A stretch of DNA of 64,000 nt from NCBI GenBank assembly GCA_964393325.1, contig CAYMTE010000005.1:10938-74937 (forward strand). The letters run 5' to 3'. The notes beneath the pieces were generated by a model. That model was not told where the DNA came from. It worked only from the letters and a program-made list of their open reading frames with translations, and ran no database searches. The stretch's first letter is position 1, and every line of letters starts with the position of its first letter. Both the position numbers and the translations under genes were made by a program. Source of the stretch: JBAZWV01 sp964393325. GTDB taxonomy: Bacteria; Patescibacteriota; Patescibacteriia; 2-12-FULL-60-25. Shown in pieces: positions 8,648-17,010 of this stretch.

Positions 8648-8953
8648 ATGGGGTTTGAGTCTTTAAAACGTTTGTTGCCAACGGTCGTGCGTTCTCACGG
8701 TATTGGAACGCAAGTTGAGGCGCGTCGAGTTCTGGAACGGTCGATGGTTGTGCTTCGTGCGCTGTGGGGGGAGGAGCGTGCAGGGGGAGTTTCTGCTGTA
8801 TCATTTCGTGATGGGGTATTAAAGCTCGAGTCTACATCTCCGTCGGCGCTTCACATGCTCCGTCTCGAAGAATTAAAAATACGGAATGCGATGAATCGTG
8901 ATTTAGGATCACTGGTCGTGAGAAAACTCGATGTGCGCGCAAAGGGTTTTTAA
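8648..8953 (+). CDS. DUF721 / DciA-like protein
   Basis: 101 residues with the C-terminal pattern of the DUF721/DciA family: a beta-hairpin (VSFRDGVLKLESTSPSALHML) followed by a helix (RLEELKIRNAMNRDL) and a final strand. DciA is the ancestral loader or partner of the replicative helicase DnaB in bacteria lacking DnaC/DnaI. The hydrophobic pattern is convincing, but the family is short and divergent. It begins 3 nt after the helicase-nuclease stop, so it is almost certainly cotranscribed with it. Confidence 0.7.
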   Translation: MGFESLKRLLPTVVRSHGIGTQVEARRVLERSMVVLRALWGEERAGGVSAVSFRDGVLKLESTSPSALHMLRLEELKIRNAMNRDLGSLVVRKLDVRAKGF

Positions 8954-8965
8954 TACGCGGCGTGG

Positions 8966-8971
8966 TATACT
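8966..8971 (+). promoter_or_regulatory. -10 hexamer of leaderless gene 8978
   Basis: TATACT, then 6 nt, then the ATG at 8978; there is no Shine-Dalgarno. It fits the leaderless pattern found repeatedly in the window. Confidence 0.6.
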
Positions 8972-8977
8972 TGAGGC

Positions 8978-9367
8978 ATGACGTTTCGGATGTATCTTTT
9001 GTTTATGGCTCTTGCGACCGCACTGTCCTGGATCGCATGGGCGTTGGTTCTCTATACGATGAATCCATACGAGGTGGGTGTAGGCGGATTCATTCTTTTT
9101 TACGTTACGCTTTTATTCGGACTGATTGGAACGTTGACGCTCGCCGGAATGGGCTATCGTATACTGCTTCTTCGTCGAAGCGTGATGGTTACGCGCGAAG
9201 TGCGTATTTCCTTTCGTCACGCGGTTTTTCTTTCCGCCGTTGCCGTCGCTGCGCTCGTGTTGTCTGCGGAAGGTTGGCTGAATGTGTGGGTCTTTGTAGT
9301 AAGCATTCTCGTCATGAGCGTCTTGGAATACCTCTTTTTGTTGCGAGAAGAAGCGCGAAGGTCTTGA
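8978..9367 (+). CDS. Small integral membrane protein, 129 aa, four TM
   Basis: Four hydrophobic segments (about residues 5-25, 37-62, 78-97 and 99-121) with a basic loop between the second and third (LLLRRSVMVTREVR). It ends in a charged tail EEARRS. No family is recognised. A TATACT -10 sits 6 nt upstream of the ATG, so translation should be leaderless. It lies just upstream of mreB but has its own promoter, as does mreB. Confidence 0.65.
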   Translation: MTFRMYLLFMALATALSWIAWALVLYTMNPYEVGVGGFILFYVTLLFGLIGTLTLAGMGYRILLLRRSVMVTREVRISFRHAVFLSAVAVAALVLSAEGWLNVWVFVVSILVMSVLEYLFLLREEARRS

Positions 9368-9416
9368 ACAACTTTTCTATTCAAAGAAAACATGCATGTT
9401 GTACACAGTGATGATC

Positions 9417-9446
9417 TTGCGTGTGTAGTTCGAGCATGTCTAAATA
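9417..9446 (+). promoter_or_regulatory. Probable mreB promoter
   Basis: TTGCGT (9417-9422), an 18-nt spacer, TAAATA (9441-9446), with the ATG 9 nt further on. There is no Shine-Dalgarno. A 10-bp palindrome ACATGCATGT lies at about 9390-9399 upstream. Confidence 0.5.
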
Positions 9447-9455
9447 CCTGTTGAT

Positions 9456-10502
9456 ATGTTTGGAGCATTCGCCGCGCGATTTTCGAAAGACCTGGGTGTA
9501 GACCTTGGTACCGCAAACACGTTGGTGTATGCCAAGGGGAGAGGGGTTGTCGTGAATGAGCCGTCTTTCGTTGCGGTGAATATGCGGAACGGCCAGATTC
9601 TTGCCGTTGGGCATGAAGCGAAGGCGATGCTTGGGAAGACGCCGCCTCATGTGATGGTGTCTCGTCCGCTTCAGCGAGGAATCATTGCGGACTTCGAGGT
9701 TACAGAAAAAATGTTGCGGTATTTTTTTGAGAAGGTCCATCGCGAGAGTTCATCCTTCATGCCACGTCCTCGCGTCGTCATTGGCGTTCCACTTGATGTG
9801 ACGGAGGTGGAACGAAAGGCGGTAGGAGACGCTGCGATCTCCGCGGGAGCTCACGAGGTCCATATTATTGAAGAGCCGATGGCGGCGGCAATCGGCGTGG
9901 GACTTCCGATCGCAGAGCCTATCGGTAACATGATTGTCGATATTGGCGGGGGGACGAGTGAGATCGCCGTCATTTCCTTGAACGGTGTTGTTACGGCGAA
10001 GTCGATTCCGATCGCTGGTGATGAAATGAATCGAAACATTATTCAATATGCGCGTGACGTTTTTAATTTACTGCTCGGTGAGCGCGTTGCGGAGGAAGTG
10101 AAGATTTTGGTTGGATCTGCCATGTCACTTGCGGAGCCAATGGAAACGCCTCTTCGGGGAAGAGATTTGCTTTCAGGACTCCCGCGCGAAATCTCCGTGA
10201 GTGATGGTCAGATTCGCGAAGCGTTGGCGCGATCCGTTAAAGCGATCGTGGAAAATATTAAATCCATTCTCGAAATTACGCCGCCGGAACTTGTTGCGGA
10301 TATATATCGACGAGGAATTATTTTATCAGGAGGCGGTTCGCTGTTACGTGGACTGGATCGCGCGATTTCGGAAGGAACCGGATTAACCGTTCGGATTGCG
10401 GATGAACCTCTCACGGCGGTTGTTCGTGGCGGAGGGATTCTTCTTGAAGATCGGAAGCTTCTCAAAGATGTTTCACTGCCGATGACGGATCGGATGCGAT
10501 AA
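9456..10502 (+). CDS. mreB: Rod-shape protein MreB (bacterial actin)
   Basis: 348 residues, full family length. Actin-fold nucleotide motifs are present: phosphate-1 VDLGTANTLVY, phosphate-2 IVDIGGGTSEIAVI, the EEPMAAAIG segment and the adenosine motif ILSGGGSLLRGLD. MreB filaments on the cytoplasmic membrane face organise elongation of peptidoglycan. It is first of a tight mreB-mreC-mreD-PBP2 operon; mreC starts 6 nt after its stop. Its presence implies a rod or elongating cell with a peptidoglycan wall. Confidence 0.97.
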   Translation: MFGAFAARFSKDLGVDLGTANTLVYAKGRGVVVNEPSFVAVNMRNGQILAVGHEAKAMLGKTPPHVMVSRPLQRGIIADFEVTEKMLRYFFEKVHRESSSFMPRPRVVIGVPLDVTEVERKAVGDAAISAGAHEVHIIEEPMAAAIGVGLPIAEPIGNMIVDIGGGTSEIAVISLNGVVTAKSIPIAGDEMNRNIIQYARDVFNLLLGERVAEEVKILVGSAMSLAEPMETPLRGRDLLSGLPREISVSDGQIREALARSVKAIVENIKSILEITPPELVADIYRRGIILSGGGSLLRGLDRAISEGTGLTVRIADEPLTAVVRGGGILLEDRKLLKDVSLPMTDRMR

Positions 10503-10508
10503 CGAAAT

Positions 10509-11336
10509 ATGCGGAGTCGAACGAAGAGAGCGGTGGTGTTGGGCGGGATCATCGTGCTCCTCGTTGTGTTTCGCGTCATTGGCATACTTGCTCCACTAGA
10601 GAGTGGAATGAGATATCTATTCTTGCCTGTTGTTCGAGTTGCATCGGGGATTGGTTCTGCAATAGGAGGTGTTTTACGACGAAGTACAGATACACGCGAA
10701 CTGCGCGCGAAGGTCGATGAATTAGAAGCTCGTCTTGGGACGATTACTGTGGATTATGTTCGGCTTCGGTCTCTTGAGGAGGAGAACCAGTCATTGAAGC
10801 AATTGACTGGATATTTAGATGCGACGGGATACGAGCACGTTCCGGCGCGCGTTATTGCACGGAGTATTGATCCGCAGCGTGCGACAGTTTTAATTGATCG
10901 TGGGTCGAGAGATGGTGTTGAGACAGGAATGGCGGTAATCGTCGGTGAAGGCTTATTTGTGGGAAAAATTACGGCCTTGAAAGAGCGTGTCGCGACGGTG
11001 ACGCTTGTTGCGGATGAGGGGAGTCGGATTGCGGCATCGCGCGCTGGGCAACATCGACTCTTCGGATTGGTAGAGGGCCGAGGGAACTACGTCGCGCGGT
11101 TGACGTTCGTTCCTCAAGCGGAAGAACTTCGTGCGGATGATGTGATTGTGACGTCAGGATCTGAAGACAAGATCCCTTCTGATTTGGTTATTGGGTTGGT
11201 GAACGAGGTAGATGGGAAGCCGACGGATCCGTTTAAGAGCGCGTCTATTCAGCCGATAGTTCAGGGGGATCGGTTGCGGTTAGTGAGCGTGCTTGTTCCT
11301 TCTGCGTTGCGTCCGAAAGGAGGCGATACGCCATGA
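10509..11336 (+). CDS. mreC: Rod-shape protein MreC
   Basis: 275 residues. An N-terminal membrane anchor (AVVLGGIIVLLVVFRVIGIL, about residues 9-28) is followed by a coiled coil (about 58-92, TRELRAKVDELEARLGT...EEENQSLKQL). The two beta-barrel domains typical of MreC come next, including the RGSRDGVETGMAV turn. MreC links cytoplasmic MreB to periplasmic synthases. The stop overlaps the mreD start by 4 nt. Confidence 0.95.
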   Translation: MRSRTKRAVVLGGIIVLLVVFRVIGILAPLESGMRYLFLPVVRVASGIGSAIGGVLRRSTDTRELRAKVDELEARLGTITVDYVRLRSLEEENQSLKQLTGYLDATGYEHVPARVIARSIDPQRATVLIDRGSRDGVETGMAVIVGEGLFVGKITALKERVATVTLVADEGSRIAASRAGQHRLFGLVEGRGNYVARLTFVPQAEELRADDVIVTSGSEDKIPSDLVIGLVNEVDGKPTDPFKSASIQPIVQGDRLRLVSVLVPSALRPKGGDTP

Positions 11337-11866
11337 CGAGACGTGGGTGGGTGTTTGTGATTCTTTCCGCGTGTTTTGCGGCGGTCTATGAGGCTGCGTG
11401 GATGACGTTTTTGCCAACTCCTTGGCGCGATATTCGGCCGATTCTTCAAATCCTTGTCCTGTTGATTGTGCTGAATCGGCCTCGCGGCGCTCTTGTGTAC
11501 GCGGGGATCGCGGGCATGTTGGTTGACCTCTTTCGAGTGGACGCGGGCGCATTCTCCTTGGGCCGTTTCGTTGTTATCGCGATTATCCTTCTCGCGCTTT
11601 CGGAAACAGTGCTGACGAATCGTTCTGTGTATGCCACGACGGCACTGATGTTCGCCGGGCGCGTGATTGATGCAATCTGGATATGGATTGTTCACGCGGT
11701 CGGGACGAGAGCCTTCCATCTAGATATTCAGATGGATTCCGCGGTATCACTTCTGTTGACACTGTGTTGGGATATCGGATTAATGAGCGTCGCGTTCATG
11801 CTCATTGCTGTGTTTACGCGGCGTTTTCTCATGACGGCATCACGCGAGCTGAATCGATATGGTTGA
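11333..11866 (+). CDS. mreD: Rod-shape protein MreD-like membrane protein
   Basis: 177 residues, five or six predicted membrane segments, in the canonical position between mreC and PBP2. The hydrophobic pattern and a GIAGMLVDLFRVDAGAFSLG segment (about 58-77) resemble MreD. Sequence identity in this family is always weak, so the operon position carries much of the weight. It overlaps mreC by 4 nt and the PBP2 gene by 8 nt, so translation is coupled. Confidence 0.85.
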   Translation: MTRRGWVFVILSACFAAVYEAAWMTFLPTPWRDIRPILQILVLLIVLNRPRGALVYAGIAGMLVDLFRVDAGAFSLGRFVVIAIILLALSETVLTNRSVYATTALMFAGRVIDAIWIWIVHAVGTRAFHLDIQMDSAVSLLLTLCWDIGLMSVAFMLIAVFTRRFLMTASRELNRYG

Positions 11867-13796
11867 CCCCTTTCGTTGGAAGTCGGAGGGGGAGGGGTTG
11901 CGTGTGCAGGAACGAACCTCGAGTCTTGTGCAGCATGAAGTCTTATACGAAGATGATATTACGCATATTAAAGATCGCCCGATGTACATGGGGGCGGCGA
12001 TTCCGTCACGCAGATTTTTTGGTGCCTTTATTCTCGTCGTCTGCATGCTTGCGGGGCTGTTTGGTCGCGCATTTTGGATGCAGGTTGTGCATGGGGCGGA
12101 ATATCGTGAACGCGCTGATCGCAATCGTTTGCGCGTCGAGATCGTATCACCGCGTCGTGGGATTATTCGTGATCGAGAAGGGCGCGTTCTTGCAGAGAAT
12201 ATCCCATCCTTTGATGTGAGATTGACGGAGCGGTTGCTGCCTTCTGATCCAGGAGAGCGAGATGAGGTGTTAGGAAGGATCGGAAGAGCTTTAACAATGC
12301 GGGTTTCCGAGATCGAAGCCGTCATGGCGTCTTCGACCGATCCGGATGAGAGTATTGTGTTGCAGCGAGACGTTTCATATGATCGCGCAATCGCAATGAA
12401 TATCGTTGCTGCGAATGTTCCCGCAATTGATGTTGTCGTTGGAAGTAAACGGAGATACCCCGTTTCCGGCGAGGTGCTTTCGTTGTCGCATGTCCTTGGC
12501 TATATCTCTGGAATTACTCAGGATGAATTACGGAAACGTAAGATGGAAGGATATCGACAGATTGATTTGATTGGGAAAACGGGTATTGAATCAACATATG
12601 AATCAATATTGCGTGGATCCCCAGGTGAGCGATTGTATGAGGTGGATTCACGACATACGGTTACGGCTATGGTGGGGGAAACTGCGCCGGTTGATGGAAG
12701 TGACGTTTCGCTTTCCATTGATCTGGATCTACAACGCGAAGCCGAGCGAGCCCTGCGAGCATCGATGGAAAAAATACACGTTTCTCGTGGTGCGGTGATT
12801 GCAATGGATCCGCGAGATGGGTCAATTCTTGCGGTTGTTTCGTTGCCCGCGTACGACGACAACGTCTTTTCTGGAACAGTTTCGTCCACGGCGTATGCGC
12901 AGCTTATTTCGAATTCGGATCATCCATTGTTGCCTCGTGCGTGGGCTGGCATCTATCCGTCCGGATCAACAGCAAAGCCGATGCTCGCCGTCGCAGCGCT
13001 TGCGGAAGGGATTATTACTCCAAAAACGACCGTTCTTTCTACGGGTGGTTTGCATGTTGGCCCATGGTTTTTTCCTGATTGGAAGGCGGGGGGTCACGGG
13101 CTCGTGAATGTTCGTAGTGCGATCGCCTGGTCGGTGAACACCTTTTTTTACTATATTGGCGGCGGTTATGAGCGATTCGTTGGTCTGGGTGTTGATAAAA
13201 TTTCTGCCTGGATGAAAACATTTGGTTTAGGCGAAAAGACGGGGATCGATGTTCCGGGCGAAGTCGCTGGATTCGTTCCTACGCGCGAATGGAAGGAATC
13301 AACAAAGAGTGAACGGTGGTTTATCGGAGACACGTACAATCTTTCCATTGGTCAAGGCGATCTGCTTGTAACGCCGATTCAGGTCGCATCGTGGACGGCA
13401 ACGATCGCGAATGGCGGGTACATTGTACGGCCGAAAATCGGCATGAAGTATGGTCGTCCAGAAGATATTCCGATATCGGTGAGCACAACGAGATCGGAAA
13501 CGCCTCTTGCTCCTTCAAGCGCGGTAGAAGCGGTTCGTTTGGGAATGAGGGATACGGTCGCCTATGGTTCGGGCAGAGCGCTTGCGGATCTTCCGTTTCT
13601 CGCTGCGGGAAAAACGGGCACGGCTCAATGGCGCGCAGATAAAGATAACCATGCGTGGTTTACGTCATTTGCGCCGTTTGAAAAACCCGAAATCGTTGTC
13701 ACGGTGTTGTTGGAAGAGGGGAAGGAGGGATCAAGTGCTGCCGTCCCGGTCGCGAAAGAAGTTCTGCGAGCCTGGTGGGCTAAACGTTCGCGGTAG
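11859..13796 (+). CDS. mrdA: Penicillin-binding protein 2 (elongation transpeptidase)
   Basis: 645 residues. A cytoplasmic N-terminus of ~48 residues precedes one membrane anchor (FFGAFILVVCMLAGLFGRAF), then the dimerisation domain (PRRGIIRDREGRVLAENIPS) and the transpeptidase. Active-site motifs: SxxK in PSGSTAKPM, SxN in WSVNTFF and KTGTAQ near residue 590. It cross-links peptidoglycan during side-wall growth, working with MreB/C/D and a RodA partner not seen here. The start overlaps the mreD stop by 8 nt. Confidence 0.95.
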   Translation: MVDPFRWKSEGEGLRVQERTSSLVQHEVLYEDDITHIKDRPMYMGAAIPSRRFFGAFILVVCMLAGLFGRAFWMQVVHGAEYRERADRNRLRVEIVSPRRGIIRDREGRVLAENIPSFDVRLTERLLPSDPGERDEVLGRIGRALTMRVSEIEAVMASSTDPDESIVLQRDVSYDRAIAMNIVAANVPAIDVVVGSKRRYPVSGEVLSLSHVLGYISGITQDELRKRKMEGYRQIDLIGKTGIESTYESILRGSPGERLYEVDSRHTVTAMVGETAPVDGSDVSLSIDLDLQREAERALRASMEKIHVSRGAVIAMDPRDGSILAVVSLPAYDDNVFSGTVSSTAYAQLISNSDHPLLPRAWAGIYPSGSTAKPMLAVAALAEGIITPKTTVLSTGGLHVGPWFFPDWKAGGHGLVNVRSAIAWSVNTFFYYIGGGYERFVGLGVDKISAWMKTFGLGEKTGIDVPGEVAGFVPTREWKESTKSERWFIGDTYNLSIGQGDLLVTPIQVASWTATIANGGYIVRPKIGMKYGRPEDIPISVSTTRSETPLAPSSAVEAVRLGMRDTVAYGSGRALADLPFLAAGKTGTAQWRADKDNHAWFTSFAPFEKPEIVVTVLLEEGKEGSSAAVPVAKEVLRAWWAKRSR

Positions 13797-13801
13797 CATT
13801 G

Positions 13802-13830
13802 TTGACAGGGGCTCTAGTCTTCGTTACGCT
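13802..13830 (+). promoter_or_regulatory. greA promoter
   Basis: TTGACA (13802-13807), a 17-nt spacer, TACGCT (13825-13830). A leader of about 45 nt follows, containing CGCG...CGCG complementary arms. Confidence 0.7.
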
Positions 13831-13882
13831 CGTGTGAGAGATATGGCGCGTGATCGTTGATCGCGCGTTTTCATTCAATTGT

Positions 13883-14347
13883 ATGGCAGACAAAATCCAC
13901 TACGTAAGTTCTGAAGGTCATGAGAAGCTCAAACAGGAGCTTCAGGAATTAAAAACCGTTCGTCGTCGCGAAGTTGCCGCGAAGATTGAGGCTGCAAAAG
14001 CGCTCGGTGATCTTTCGGAAAACGCAGAGTATCATGAGGCGAAAGACGAGCTTGGGTTTATTGAAGGCCGTATTTTGGAGATCGAGAATATTTTAAAAAA
14101 TGTTTCGTTGATTGAAGAGGGTGCGTCAGAGGGGATGATTCGCATCGGTTCGCATATCGTTGTGGAGGTTGCGGGAAAGCGGCGCGAATACATGATTGTG
14201 GGATCAAATGAAGCGGATCCACTTCAGGGAAAGATTTCAAACGAATCGCCGCTCGGAAACGCATTCTTGGGGCACGCGGTTGGTGATCGTGTGAGTGTCA
14301 CGACGCCCGGAGGAACGCAGACGTATACGATCGTTGAGATTTCGTAG
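13883..14347 (+). CDS. greA: Transcript cleavage factor GreA (first copy)
   Basis: 154 residues, standard length. The N-terminal antiparallel coiled coil carries the tip motif GDLSENAEYHEAK with the conserved acidic residues that enter the RNA polymerase secondary channel. The C-terminal FKBP-like domain follows (SPLGNAFLGHAVGDRVSV... to the end). GreA stimulates cleavage of backtracked transcripts. The ATG at 13883 fits the start of homologues; the longer frame from 13850 would begin just after the promoter. A second greA lies at 54530. Confidence 0.95.
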   Translation: MADKIHYVSSEGHEKLKQELQELKTVRRREVAAKIEAAKALGDLSENAEYHEAKDELGFIEGRILEIENILKNVSLIEEGASEGMIRIGSHIVVEVAGKRREYMIVGSNEADPLQGKISNESPLGNAFLGHAVGDRVSVTTPGGTQTYTIVEIS

Positions 14348-14366
14348 TCGCGTTGACGTTGTCCGC

Positions 14367-14395
14367 TTGACCCGATATTTCAGTCGGAGTACCGT
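14367..14395 (+). promoter_or_regulatory. lysS promoter
   Basis: TTGACC (14367-14372), a 17-nt spacer, TACCGT (14390-14395). The ATG at 14412 is 16 nt further on. The same -10 word recurs upstream of the gene at 38521. Confidence 0.55.
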
Positions 14396-14411
14396 GCAGC
14401 TACCCCCTCGT

Positions 14412-15899
14412 ATGTCCGTTCCGAACGAACACGAAATACGTCGCGAGAAAGCGCGACAACTCACGGATGCAGGAATTCCTCTGTATCCATCTCAAACAAC
14501 GCGAACGGCGATGTGCGCTGACGCGTCCGCATCTTTTGATGAATGGTCGTCAGATGGACGTTCCGTGTCTCTTGCAGGTCGTTTGATGACGACGCGTGTT
14601 CACGGCGCGCTCATGTTTGCTGATCTCGCAGACGCGTCGGGACGATTGCAGATTTTATTGAAGCAAGATGTCGTGGGAGATGATGCGTTTGTTCGATTTC
14701 GAGACACTATTGACCCTGCGGATTTGGTTGAGGTTTCGGGAACGCTTTTTCGAACGCAACGCGGCGAAAAAACGCTCCAGGTGACATCATGGAAGTTGCT
14801 TGCAAAGGCGCTCTTGCCGCTGCCGGAAAAATGGCATGGTCTTGCGGATCAAGAAACGCGATATCGGGAGCGCGAATTGGATTTGGTTTCGAATGCAGAA
14901 ACGCGACGTATCTTTTCGATTCGTAGTGCGACGATTCGTGCGCTTCGACGAGGCTTGGAGCAGGAAGGATTTGAGGAGGTCGAAACGCCGATGTTGCAAC
15001 CCATTCCGGGTGGCGCAACCGCGCGTCCGTTTGTAACACATCATAATGCGCTTGATATCGATCTCTATCTCCGGATCGCGCCAGAATTGTATTTAAAACG
15101 ATTGATCGTTGGGGGATACGAACGTGTATTTGAGATCGGACGGCAATTCCGAAATGAAGGGATCGACTGGTCGCATAACCCAGAATTCACTTCACTCGAA
15201 TTTTACTGGGCGTATCAGGAATATCGAGGTCTCATGGATTTTACCGAACGGTTCATCCAGGATGTGATTCGACAGGTGAATGGTTCGTTGGTTGTTCCAC
15301 ACGGCGAGAGTTCGATTGACTTTTCGGGACCATGGCCGCGGAAGACGTTCCGTGCCGCAATCCGCGAGGCCTGCGGTATAGATATCGTTGGACTGTCGCG
15401 TGATGAGCTTCTGGCAGAAATGAAGCGTGTGGGGGTGCAGACGGACGACCAGGGGGCAGACCTTGGCAAATTATACGATGACCTGTATAAGGATACGGTT
15501 CGGTCGCGCCAGATAGAGCCGCTCTTCATTATCGACTACCCGATCGAAATGGAACCGCTTGCCAAGAAATGCGAGGATGATCCTCGATTTGTGCAGCGAT
15601 TCCAGCTTATTGCCGGAACGGTAGAGCTCTTAAAAGCCTATTCCGAGCTGAACGATCCTATTGATCAACTTGATCGATTCCGTGCCCAGCAGGCGCTGCG
15701 AGAATCCGGGGATGACGAAGCACAACATATTGATATGGCGTTCGTCACAGCGCTCGAGCACGGGATGCCGCCAACGGCGGGATGGGGGATGGGTGTGGAC
15801 CGTTTCGTTGCCTTACTTGCGAATGTTCGAACGCTGAAAGAAGTTATTTTATTTCCAACGCTGCGACCCGCGGCCGATCGAGAATCATCCATGTCATGA
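14412..15899 (+). CDS. lysS: Lysyl-tRNA synthetase, class II
   Basis: 495 residues. An N-terminal OB-fold anticodon-binding domain (SLAGRLMTTRVHGALMFADL...) is followed by the class II core: motif 2 in EIGRQFRNEGIDWSHNPEF and motif 3 GWGMGVDRF near the C-terminus. It charges tRNA-Lys. I take the ATG at 14412, which fits the usual N-terminus (EHEIRREKARQLTDAGIPLYP) and lies after a promoter; the frame extends upstream into greA without a good start. The nucleotidyltransferase gene follows after 3 nt. Confidence 0.96.
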   Translation: MSVPNEHEIRREKARQLTDAGIPLYPSQTTRTAMCADASASFDEWSSDGRSVSLAGRLMTTRVHGALMFADLADASGRLQILLKQDVVGDDAFVRFRDTIDPADLVEVSGTLFRTQRGEKTLQVTSWKLLAKALLPLPEKWHGLADQETRYRERELDLVSNAETRRIFSIRSATIRALRRGLEQEGFEEVETPMLQPIPGGATARPFVTHHNALDIDLYLRIAPELYLKRLIVGGYERVFEIGRQFRNEGIDWSHNPEFTSLEFYWAYQEYRGLMDFTERFIQDVIRQVNGSLVVPHGESSIDFSGPWPRKTFRAAIREACGIDIVGLSRDELLAEMKRVGVQTDDQGADLGKLYDDLYKDTVRSRQIEPLFIIDYPIEMEPLAKKCEDDPRFVQRFQLIAGTVELLKAYSELNDPIDQLDRFRAQQALRESGDDEAQHIDMAFVTALEHGMPPTAGWGMGVDRFVALLANVRTLKEVILFPTLRPAADRESSMS

Positions 15900-15902
15900 A
15901 GT

Positions 15903-16367
15903 ATGGTAAAAACCGTCATGTGTTTCGGGACCTTCGATGGTCTCCATCCAGGTCACGAAGATTATTTTCGTCAGGCGCGTGAGCACGGCGATCGGTTGAT
16001 TGTCGTTGTTGCGCGCGACGCGACGGTGGTTGATGTAAAAGGGGATCTGCCTTCGAACAACGAGCAAGATCGTCTCATGGCAGTAGAGGATCATGCGCTC
16101 GTTGACGAGGCTGTTCTTGGCCATTTGGATGACAAGTATCGCGTGATCGAGGAGTATCAACCAGATATTATCTGCTTGGGGTACGATCAAGAGACGTTTA
16201 CCGATACCTTGGACGTTGAATTGACGCGCCGAGGTCTTGCCGCAACCGTTGTGCGCTGTGAGGCGTATTTTCCGGACACCTTCAAGTCATCGCTCTTGCG
16301 AGGCGCGCGGGTGGCGGATGACGATTTCCAAGAAGAAGCGTCCGAAGAAGAAGGAATCCCGCTCTAA
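15903..16367 (+). CDS. Cytidylyltransferase-like nucleotidyltransferase (TagD/RibL type)
   Basis: 154 residues. The N-terminal GTFDGLHPGHEDYF contains the HxGH motif of the nucleotidyltransferase alpha/beta-phosphodiesterase superfamily; PDIICLGYDQ is the conserved second half. The family includes glycerol-3-phosphate cytidylyltransferases and archaeal-type FAD synthetases; the substrate cannot be fixed from sequence. An acidic tail (DDDFQEEASEEEG) is unusual for the family. It sits 3 nt after lysS, in the same operon. Confidence 0.85.
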   Translation: MVKTVMCFGTFDGLHPGHEDYFRQAREHGDRLIVVVARDATVVDVKGDLPSNNEQDRLMAVEDHALVDEAVLGHLDDKYRVIEEYQPDIICLGYDQETFTDTLDVELTRRGLAATVVRCEAYFPDTFKSSLLRGARVADDDFQEEASEEEGIPL

Positions 16368-16383
16368 GCTGGGATTTTTTCAT

Positions 16384-17010
16384 ATGCGTCTCCTGCTCGC
16401 GACGAATAATCCGGGAAAGATCCAAAAGATCAGACACGGTCTCGATGGGCTCCCGTGTTCTATTGTTACATCGGAAGAGCTTGGTCTTGGACAGATCGAG
16501 ATCGAAGAGACGGGATCTACGCTTGAAGAAAACGCACGTCTCAAGGCTCGAGGATTTTTTGATGCCGCGTGCGAGACTGGTTTGAAAGACATCGCGGTGC
16601 TTGCAGATGATGGTGGGTTTGAAATTGACGCTTTGCACGGGGAGCCGGGTATCTATGCAAAACGGTGGGCAGGGGAACATGCGACGGATGAAGAAATCAT
16701 CGCATATACCATGAAGCGATTAGAGGGGGTTCCAAAGGAGCAACGAACGGCGCGATTTTGTGTATATCAAGTATTGATCTTCCCAGATGGACGGGAGGAG
16801 ATCGTGCGTGGATGTACGGAAGGATGGATTACAGAGGAAGCGAGAACAAATAAGACTCCGGGGTTGCCCTATAGCGGAATCCTCGTTGTACAAGCCTTTC
16901 AGAAGCTTCTGGACGAACTGACGCCGGAGGAATTAAGCTCTACGCATCGCGGGAGCGCCCTTGGGCAAATCCGTGCTATCATTCAGCAGAATATTTCCCG
17001 TTATGCTTGA
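16384..17010 (+). CDS. rdgB: Non-canonical purine NTP pyrophosphatase (ITPase, RdgB/HAM1)
   Basis: 208 residues. The start LLLATNNPGK and the motif EETGSTLEENARLKA are diagnostic of the Ham1/RdgB family, which removes dITP and XTP from the nucleotide pool. ADDGGFEIDALHGEPGIYAKRW supplies the conserved active-site aspartates. The ATG at 16384 is chosen because it starts the family domain exactly. The 3' end overlaps the serS start by 8 nt. Confidence 0.93.
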   Translation: MRLLLATNNPGKIQKIRHGLDGLPCSIVTSEELGLGQIEIEETGSTLEENARLKARGFFDAACETGLKDIAVLADDGGFEIDALHGEPGIYAKRWAGEHATDEEIIAYTMKRLEGVPKEQRTARFCVYQVLIFPDGREEIVRGCTEGWITEEARTNKTPGLPYSGILVVQAFQKLLDELTPEELSSTHRGSALGQIRAIIQQNISRYA

